A stretch of DNA of 5,699 nucleotides from Bacteroidales bacterium (GTDB lineage Bacteria; Bacteroidota; Bacteroidia; Bacteroidales; Muribaculaceae): the NCBI GenBank assembly GCA_004557385.1, contig SFEA01000068.1, positions 1 to 5,699 of the forward strand, given 5' to 3'. A model generated the notes under the pieces. The model was not told the origin of the DNA. It saw only the letters and a list, made by a program, of their open reading frames with translations, and ran no database searches. Below, in pieces: positions 1 through 4,378 of the stretch. The translations under genes were made by a program, and so were the position numbers. Position 1 is the stretch's first letter; each line of letters opens with the position of its first letter.

Positions 1-920
1 AAGTCGCCGCACACTATCACGTTCTTGCCCAACTCGCCAATCTTGGCACGCACCAAGTCGGCTTGGTCGGCACGCAGGCGAAACGCTTTCTGCAACTTGC
101 TGAGGATGCCCACGCGCAGGCTGTCGGTGCCGGCAATCTTGCCACGCACGTCGCCAGGTTTGGTATACTCGAGGAAAAACGACTTATCGTCGCTGTTGAG
201 GCGAATCGACTGCAAGTGAAGGTTCACCACGTACAGCTCGCGGTGCTTGATTTTCACCTTATAATATACCGCCATGGCAGTGTTGTCGGCACTGAGAGTG
301 TCGGTGCCAAGCACAGTGAACGGATAGCGCGACAGCAACGACATGTTGCTGCGATGCTGGTCGGTGCGATAGGGATATTTGCTTTTCAACTCGGCATAGC
401 GGTCCTTCAGCGAGGGCATCTGCGACAAATAAGTGCCCACGTCGCCCTCTTGCACTGCCACGATGTCGGCATCGCTGCGCATGATGTAGTCGAATGCCAA
501 GTTATTATTGTTCCAATATTCGCTTTCGTCGTAGATGAAATATTTGGCGTTGAAGGTCATCACCTTAAAGAGCAACGCCTCCTGCTCGGGCTTTACCTTT
601 GGCGAAAAGGCGTGCAGCGGACACACAACTCGGGCTGACGGCCACGACAGCGCAATAGCCACCACGGCAATGAGCGACAGCCGCCACCAACCCACCACAG
701 CAAGCAGCACTGCAAACGCTACGACCGACATCAACACATAGGGCAACGCCAAAGTGAGCAGCGATGGCTTGGCAGAAATGCGCGGGTCAACCATGCCACC
801 GTATGCCGAGGCAAGCAGCAGCGCACACAGCAACAAAGTCAGCAGCAACGCCACTCGCCTTGCCGCCTTCATTGCCACTTTCATAGCCGATGTTTTCTTT
901 TGTCCTGCCTTTTTTGCCAT
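1..920 (-). CDS. Membrane-anchored endonuclease/exonuclease/phosphatase (EEP) family protein, 3' end cut by window edge
   Basis: This minus-strand frame starts at ATG 920-918 and stays open for 306 codons to the window edge. Residues 1-22 are strongly basic. Three hydrophobic stretches follow at about 23-41, 56-76 and 79-96. With the basic N-terminus inside, the C-terminal domain should lie in the periplasm (inference). The EEP fold is recognised from its ordered motifs: VMTFNA (N124, metal site), IVAVQEGD (E158, metal-binding Glu), NMSLLSRYP near 192-200, VVNLHLQS (H235, catalytic His) and, at the edge, VIVCGD (D306), the start of the GDFN motif. The fold covers DNase I-like nucleases and phospho- or sphingolipid phosphodiesterases. 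Nothing here tells which substrate this protein uses. It lies 128 bp downstream of rhomboid B on the same strand and is probably co-transcribed, though the gap could hold its own promoter. No Shine-Dalgarno site precedes the start. I am sure of the family but not of the function. Confidence 0.9.
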   Translation of the reverse strand, partial: MAKKAGQKKTSAMKVAMKAARRVALLLTLLLCALLLASAYGGMVDPRISAKPSLLTLALPYVLMSVVAFAVLLAVVGWWRLSLIAVVAIALSWPSARVVCPLHAFSPKVKPEQEALLFKVMTFNAKYFIYDESEYWNNNNLAFDYIMRSDADIVAVQEGDVGTYLSQMPSLKDRYAELKSKYPYRTDQHRSNMSLLSRYPFTVLGTDTLSADNTAMAVYYKVKIKHRELYVVNLHLQSIRLNSDDKSFFLEYTKPGDVRGKIAGTDSLRVGILSKLQKAFRLRADQADLVRAKIGELGKNVIVCGD

Positions 921-1003
921 ATACGTTTGTGTAGTATCAGTTTCGCACTCTCCAAAAATTATTTTTGTTTCATCAAACCGCTGCGGCCTCATTTTTGCAG
1001 CAA

Positions 1004-1064
1004 CTTGCCTACGGGGAAGAATTTTTTCACAGGCTCACCACGCCTAAATCATTTCTTGCCTACG
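1004..1064. repeat. 10-bp direct repeat CTTGCCTACG, two copies 51 bp apart
   Basis: CTTGCCTACG occurs at 1004-1013 and again at 1055-1064. The right copy lies inside the last codons of rhomboid B, and the left copy is in the gap before the EEP gene. The bases next to the copies differ (a/t on one side, g/c on the other), so the match is exactly 10 bp. The pair could be a trace of a small local duplication or chance. No function is evident. Confidence 0.4.
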
Positions 1065-1954
1065 CTGAACAGCAACTCTTTTTCTTCCTTGGTAAGCGAC
1101 GCGTAGCCCGATTGCTTGATTTTATCAAGGATAGCATCGATTCGTTCCTCCTTCTCGCTCACAAACTGCTTGCGCACATCGGAGCGGCTGTCGCGGTGCG
1201 ACTCGTCAGCCGAATAGTGATAGCGTGGTTTACGCTGATTTTTCACTGCTGGCTTCTTGCGGCTAAACACCCCAGCCAAAGCGTCAATCACACGGTTGAT
1301 GCCGCTTGTGATGTCGAATCCTTTCTTCATGGCAAGGGCATAAAGCAAGCCCACCACAGCGCCGCCAAGGTGTGCTATGTGCCCGCCAAGGTTGTTGCCG
1401 TCGAAACTCACCACATCGAGCACCAAGATGGGCAGAACCACCCACTTCAGAGCCACAGGACCGAGAAACAGCAAGTTCAACCTATAGTTTGGTGCCTGCA
1501 ATCCAACCGCAATTATAACGCCCAGCACCGACGCCGATGCGCCAACAAGGCTGCCGTGAACCCCGGCAAACGCCGGCAACACGCTGTGCGCCGATAGATA
1601 GGCTGCAGCACCGCCAAGCCCCGACAGCACATACAGCGCCACCATTTGCTTGGGGGTGTTGAACTCCATAAATATCAGTCCGAACCAATAGAAGCACAGC
1701 ATATTAAAGAAGATGTGCATCAAATCGCCGTGCATAAACATATAGGTGAGCAGAGTCCACGGCTTATGCAAAACGGCTTGCCACTGCGAGGGCAATTCAA
1801 CCATGCCCGACACCATCGCCGGAGTCAATCCCAGCAATGTGAGCAAAAACATAGCCAGCTTAACCACAACAAACACGCCGATGTTGATGAATATCAACCT
1901 CACCAACAACGAACCGCTACTGTAGCGCCGCTTTATTTCTTTAATAATATCCAC
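1049..1954 (-). CDS. Rhomboid family intramembrane serine protease B, with basic cytoplasmic C-terminal tail
   Basis: This 301-residue predicted inner-membrane protease cleaves substrates within or next to transmembrane segments. All rhomboid landmarks are present in order: YMFMHGDLMHIFFN (H75, H80, N84, oxyanion region), VGASASVLG (nucleophile S140 in GxSx), and GGHIAHLGGAVVG (catalytic H195). Hydrophobic segments lie at about 17-42, 68-95, 103-121, 137-152, 157-180 and 189-208, the six-helix bacterial core. From about 209 the chain is soluble and highly charged. It ends in a helical stretch (267-301, rich in K/E, ending LTKEEKELLFSVGKK) of the kind found at the C-terminus of many Bacteroidota rhomboids (DUF6576-like, from memory). 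The start is GTG at 1954-1952, chosen because there is no ATG before the first helix. It lies inside the end of rhomboid A, a 14-bp overlap that suggests coupled translation. AGAGG directly abuts the GTG, too close to be a normal ribosome site. The stop is TGA at 1051-1049. The substrate is unknown. Confidence 0.92.
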   Translation of the reverse strand: MDIIKEIKRRYSSGSLLVRLIFINIGVFVVVKLAMFLLTLLGLTPAMVSGMVELPSQWQAVLHKPWTLLTYMFMHGDLMHIFFNMLCFYWFGLIFMEFNTPKQMVALYVLSGLGGAAAYLSAHSVLPAFAGVHGSLVGASASVLGVIIAVGLQAPNYRLNLLFLGPVALKWVVLPILVLDVVSFDGNNLGGHIAHLGGAVVGLLYALAMKKGFDITSGINRVIDALAGVFSRKKPAVKNQRKPRYHYSADESHRDSRSDVRKQFVSEKEERIDAILDKIKQSGYASLTKEEKELLFSVGKK

Positions 1955-2681
1955 CTCTGAACAAGCCTTTCTTTTTCCAATACATCAACACAATAAAGCC
2001 GAACAGCATGCCACCCAGGTGAGCAAAATGCGCCACACTGTTCATGATGCCCGACACGCCAAACATCAGCTCAATCAAGCCGTAGCCTATCACCATCCAC
2101 TTTGCCTTTATAGGCACCGGAATGAACATCAAATACAGCGGCATATTGGGGAACAGCATACCAAAAGCCAGCAGAATGCCAAACACACCGCCACTGGCGC
2201 CGATGGTGAGCATTTGGTTCAGGAACGGCAATTCTTCGCCTGCAGCAAGCGCCTGGTCGACATACATTGTCATCTGTTCGATGCTGACGGCATTGAAGTT
2301 GGCAAGCGCCGGTATGAAGTCGGAGCGCCATGTCATTGTCCACACCAGCTCCTGAACAACCGCGGCTCCCAATCCGCAGGAAATGTAGTAGAACAAAAAC
2401 CGCTTCTGCCCCATCACATTCTCAAGAATGCGGCCAAACATCCACAGCGAAAACATATTGAAGAAAATGTGTGAGAAATCGCCGTGCAAAAACATGTAGC
2501 TAATCAGCTGAACAGGGTTAAACCCGCTCGCCTGCCAATAGTGCAGCGCCAAATATGCCTCCACATCGATGCCAATGCGCGGCAACACTATCTGGGCAAA
2601 CCACACCAAAAGGTTGATTATTAGCAAGTTTCTTGTAACAGCCGGTATTGAATCAAGAAATGAATTTCCGTAATTTCGCAT
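1941..2681 (-). CDS. Rhomboid family intramembrane serine protease A
   Basis: First gene of the leftward cluster and a predicted inner-membrane serine protease. I place the start at ATG 2681-2679 (246 residues). An in-frame TTG two codons upstream at 2687 would add only two residues and is less likely. Counting from that TTG, the motifs are YMFLHGDFSHIFFN (H68, H73, N77, with the spacing of GlpG H145/H150/N154), TIGASGGVFG (nucleophile S165) and AHFAHLGGMLFG (catalytic H223), so the catalytic set looks complete. Hydrophobic stretches lie at about 18-36, 60-85, 97-118, 159-179, 182-192, 197-213 and 217-237. A polar, acidic insertion of about 40 residues (119-158) separates the third helix from the serine helix. 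The chain ends in a short basic tail (WKKKGLFRGGYY). The TAA stop at 1943-1941 lies inside the start of rhomboid B. The two paralogues may have different substrates or act together; the sequence does not say. A weak promoter match lies about 30 bp upstream. Confidence 0.93.
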   Translation of the reverse strand: MRNYGNSFLDSIPAVTRNLLIINLLVWFAQIVLPRIGIDVEAYLALHYWQASGFNPVQLISYMFLHGDFSHIFFNMFSLWMFGRILENVMGQKRFLFYYISCGLGAAVVQELVWTMTWRSDFIPALANFNAVSIEQMTMYVDQALAAGEELPFLNQMLTIGASGGVFGILLAFGMLFPNMPLYLMFIPVPIKAKWMVIGYGLIELMFGVSGIMNSVAHFAHLGGMLFGFIVLMYWKKKGLFRGGYY

Positions 2682-2712
2682 ATACAATATGTTGAATTAA
2701 ATAACTATGTCA

Positions 2713-2720
2713 CAAAATTA
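2713..2720 (-). promoter_or_regulatory. Possible -7 promoter element for the rhomboid cluster
   Basis: Read on the minus strand, 2720-2713 is TAATTTTG, an exact fit to the Bacteroidota -7 consensus TAnnTTTG. It lies about 30 bp before the rhomboid A start, which would give a leader of roughly 25 bases. No clear TTTG lies 19-21 bp upstream, so the -33 half is missing or degenerate. The region is AT-rich and such 8-mers can arise by chance. Confidence 0.4.
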
Positions 2721-2760
2721 GGCAAAAAATTGCATCTTTTGGCTATCTATATTTCTTTTT

Positions 2761-2788
2761 AATTAGCATTAAATGTTTTTTGCTAATT
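2761..2788. repeat. Perfect 8-bp inverted repeat, 12-bp spacer
   Basis: AATTAGCA at 2761-2768 is matched by its exact reverse complement TGCTAATT at 2781-2788. The 12-bp spacer is AT-rich. It lies about 40 bp upstream of the possible rhomboid -7 element. The spacing (centres about 20 bp apart, two helix turns) would suit a dimeric regulator. As RNA it would form only a weak AT-rich hairpin. In an AT-rich 319-bp region a repeat of this size may well be chance. Confidence 0.4.
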
Positions 2789-2853
2789 TATATCTCTGTT
2801 TCAGCTGTTCTTTCAATAACAACCTTATCCAATTATGGTTTCATCAGTCACGA

Positions 2854-2879
2854 CACGGCATCTCTTTCCCGTTGCCGTG
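2854..2879. repeat. Perfect GC-rich 7-bp inverted repeat, 12-bp spacer
   Basis: CACGGCA at 2854-2860 pairs with TGCCGTG at 2873-2879. It sits in the only GC-rich island of the control region. The stem could extend by three pairs (CGA 2851-2853 with TCG 2882-2884) across a 2-base bulge. AGTCA occurs on both sides, at 2846-2850 and 2885-2889. No run of T follows on either strand, so it is not a standard rho-independent terminator. It could be an operator, a leader hairpin of an unmapped transcript, or chance. Confidence 0.45.
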
Positions 2880-2923
2880 CTTCGAGTCATACAAAAATAA
2901 ATCAGCAATTTTACGAACATTTT

Positions 2924-2955
2924 TTTGTAATAATGTTGTAAAATGTTTAAATTTG
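2924..2955 (+). promoter_or_regulatory. Bacteroidota-type promoter for the HU gene
   Basis: TTTG at 2924-2927, a 20-bp spacer, then TAAATTTG at 2948-2955 match both halves of the Bacteroidota primary sigma (SigABfr-type) consensus TTTG-N19-21-TAnnTTTG at the right spacing. Transcription would begin at about 2961-2963, giving a leader of about 45 bases that lacks a clear Shine-Dalgarno site, as is usual in this phylum. Confidence 0.75.
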
Positions 2956-3006
2956 CCACAACTAAACCATTACTAAACTAATAATCAATTCAATCATAAC
3001 TAAAGT

Positions 3007-3279
3007 ATGAACAAGGCAGAACTAATAAATGCTATTAGTGAAGAAACTAAACTTAAAAAGGCTGATGCTAAACTGGCTCTCGAAGCCATCTTGAAAATTA
3101 TTTCCGAAAAGGTTAACGAAGGAGAGCGAGTTTCCCTCCTTGGTTTTGGCACATTCAAACTCATCGAAAAGTCTGCACGCATTGGCGTGAACCCATCAAC
3201 ACACGAAAAAATTGAAATTCCGGCAAAACGAACAATCAAATTCAGCCCCAGCGCCGATTTCTCCGACAAATTGAAATAA
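3007..3279 (+). CDS. HU family DNA-binding protein (nucleoid-associated)
   Basis: This 90-residue protein is the standard HU/IHF length. HU dimers bind and bend DNA with little sequence preference and help compact the nucleoid. The N-terminal helices (MNKAELINAISEET, then a Lys-rich turn and ALEAILKIISEKV at about 26-38) are the dimerisation part. GERVSLLGFGTFKL at about 39-52 is the conserved beta segment with the family's GFGTF signature. The arm region at about 53-75 carries the proline tip (INP-like GVNPST) and the basic KRTIKFSPS segment. It starts at ATG 3007-3009 with an AT-rich leader and stops at TAA 3277-3279. It is the only clearly rightward gene in the window and has its own promoter match. 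It converges with the minus-strand gene that ends at 3305, leaving only 25 bp between stops. HU rather than IHF is favoured, but this family is diverse in Bacteroidota and I do not assign a symbol. Confidence 0.95.
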   Translation: MNKAELINAISEETKLKKADAKLALEAILKIISEKVNEGERVSLLGFGTFKLIEKSARIGVNPSTHEKIEIPAKRTIKFSPSADFSDKLK

Positions 3280-3326
3280 TCGCATATCGGCAAGGCTCAA
3301 GGCTTCAATACATATTACGAATGCGA
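3280..3326. repeat. Imperfect inverted repeat where HU and the outer-membrane gene converge
   Basis: TCGCAT (3280-3285) and TCG (3287-3289) pair with CGA (3318-3320) and ATGCGA (3321-3326): nine pairs with one bulged A at 3286 and a 28-base loop. The structure starts right after the HU stop codon and ends inside the last codons of the opposing gene. It is the only candidate for a 3'-end structure between the converging genes. It has a long loop and no T run, so terminator function is doubtful. Confidence 0.3.
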
Positions 3327-4378
3327 CGCGCGGCTGCTTTGCCGTGCTTTCGCGTTATGTTCTGGTCGATGTAGACGCGCAACGACAGCTGCTGCCACAT
3401 TGCAAACACATCGCTGGTGACGTGAAAGTTGAGTGCCGCCTCAAGGTCGACGTAGCTGTTGCGCACGATGTGCGCAACCACATCGGTGCGGCTGTAGGTT
3501 TTTGCCTGATAGTATGGCGAACCCATGTTGAGCTCGGGTCCATAATAGGGATATAGCGGCATAAGGTTTTTACCGGCATAGAATGTCTCGCGCAAGCCAA
3601 GCCACCGCCAATCGGCAGCCACCTCGGCAAGCACTCCGGCAGCATTTTGCCATCCATCGGCATGGATGCGGCTACGCTGCATCGACAGCACTGCGCCCAC
3701 GCGTATTTTCAGGCTGTCGAGCTTCGTGCTGCCACTCAAATCGACACCCACCCATGGATTGAACATGAAGTCGTCGTTCACGCTTTGGTCGTCGGGCGCA
3801 TCTTTTTGCTTGGCAAGATGATTATATTGCATCCTTTCGCCCACTTGCAGCACTCCGCTTCGGCTGAGCGAATAGCGGCTGTTGAGCACCACGTTGAATG
3901 CCTCGCGCTGTTTGGCAGTTTGCAGTTGACGCCAATCGAGCATAAACTCGGCGTAGCCTCGCGGCTTCACGTATTGCAACAGCACACCTCGCACGTTGGG
4001 CTGCTCGTAGGCGGCAGAATCGCTCCACAGAAACTTCGGGGCAGCCTCCATCAGATAGTCGCGCGAGAACATACCGAAGTTCAGCTTCCACTGCTGCTTG
4101 TCGAGCCGATAGTACAGCGTGGGGCAAATCTTATGTCCCTCCCATCCGCAGCCCACAGGCTGGTTCCACACCACGCCGCCGCTGATGCGATGCTCGCCAC
4201 CGGGCAGCATCACACCCACTTCGGGCGCCAATCGGGTGAAAAAGATGGTTTGGTCGTTGGCGTCGTCGCCCTCGCGATTGTCGAACACGCTGCCAAAATC
4301 AACGCTCCAAATGAACTCTTGAGCCTGACAGCATGCCGCAACCGCTACGGCGTACAATATGATTATTAGTTTACGCAT
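3305..4378 (-). CDS. Secreted, probably outer-membrane beta-barrel protein of unknown function
   Basis: This is a 357-residue protein. The N-terminus (MRKLIIILYAVAVAACCQAQ) is a clear export signal, with cleavage most likely after the Ala of CQA, as is common in Bacteroidota barrel proteins. VAAC at 13-16 also resembles a lipobox, so a lipoprotein is the alternative. The mature part has no hydrophobic helices and shows alternating, aromatic-rich strands (for example LYYRLDKQQWKLNFGMF at 88-104, YAEFMLDWRQL at 142-152, LRETFYAG at 262-269, LSLRVYID at 331-338), as in a barrel. It resembles a conserved Bacteroidota family of unannotated envelope proteins that I know only from memory, with no established role. 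The last 15 residues (343-357) are markedly basic and lie beyond the likely final strand, which is odd. The ATG at 4378 overlaps the gltX stop by 8 bp (ATGCGTAA), so translation is probably coupled and the gene probably shares the gltX transcript. The stop is TGA at 3307-3305. No enzyme motif is seen. Confidence 0.85.
   Translation of the reverse strand: MRKLIIILYAVAVAACCQAQEFIWSVDFGSVFDNREGDDANDQTIFFTRLAPEVGVMLPGGEHRISGGVVWNQPVGCGWEGHKICPTLYYRLDKQQWKLNFGMFSRDYLMEAAPKFLWSDSAAYEQPNVRGVLLQYVKPRGYAEFMLDWRQLQTAKQREAFNVVLNSRYSLSRSGVLQVGERMQYNHLAKQKDAPDDQSVNDDFMFNPWVGVDLSGSTKLDSLKIRVGAVLSMQRSRIHADGWQNAAGVLAEVAADWRWLGLRETFYAGKNLMPLYPYYGPELNMGSPYYQAKTYSRTDVVAHIVRNSYVDLEAALNFHVTSDVFAMWQQLSLRVYIDQNITRKHGKAAARRIRNMY

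Larger units (their letters stand above)
2688..3006. other. Divergent, gene-free control region between rhomboid A and HU
   Basis: This 319-bp stretch separates the leftward rhomboid cluster from the rightward HU gene. It is AT-rich except for a more GC-rich island at about 2845-2890. It contains a good Bacteroidota promoter match facing HU, a partial one facing the rhomboids, and two perfect inverted repeats. A 67-codon open frame (2773-2976, plus) fits no family I know, has a cysteine- and asparagine-rich composition unlike its neighbours, and overlaps the HU promoter. I do not count it as a gene. No tRNA or known riboswitch is visible. Confidence 0.7.

Noticed and set aside
63..638. Plus-strand 191-codon open frame
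   Set aside because: It lies wholly opposite the EEP gene, is His/Val-rich as expected for the complement of that coding sequence, and has no family signature.
921..960. Possible separate promoter for the EEP gene
   Set aside because: A TTTG and a TA lie 19 bp apart, but the rest of the -7 element does not match, and the start site would fall almost on the ATG.
978..1003. Possible hairpin (GCTGC/GCAGC, 12-base loop) before the EEP gene
   Set aside because: It has only five Watson-Crick pairs plus wobble and a large loop, with no T run, so it is too weak to call a terminator or riboswitch.
965..1597. Plus-strand 210-codon open frame
   Set aside because: It is antisense to rhomboid B, whose catalytic motifs are unmistakable, so this frame is a shadow.
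2873..2892. tRNA T-arm-like TTCGAGTC suggesting a tRNA fragment or attachment site
   Set aside because: The flanking bases cannot form the 5-bp T stem, and there is no acceptor stem or anticodon arm nearby.
2773..2976. 67-codon plus-strand open frame in the control region
   Set aside because: It spans the HU promoter, has no known motif or ribosome site, and its composition follows the AT-rich intergenic DNA.
3647..4369. Plus-strand 240-codon open frame
   Set aside because: It is antisense to the barrel-like gene, which has a signal peptide and a sensible coupled start. The antisense product has shadow-like His/Ala/Leu composition.
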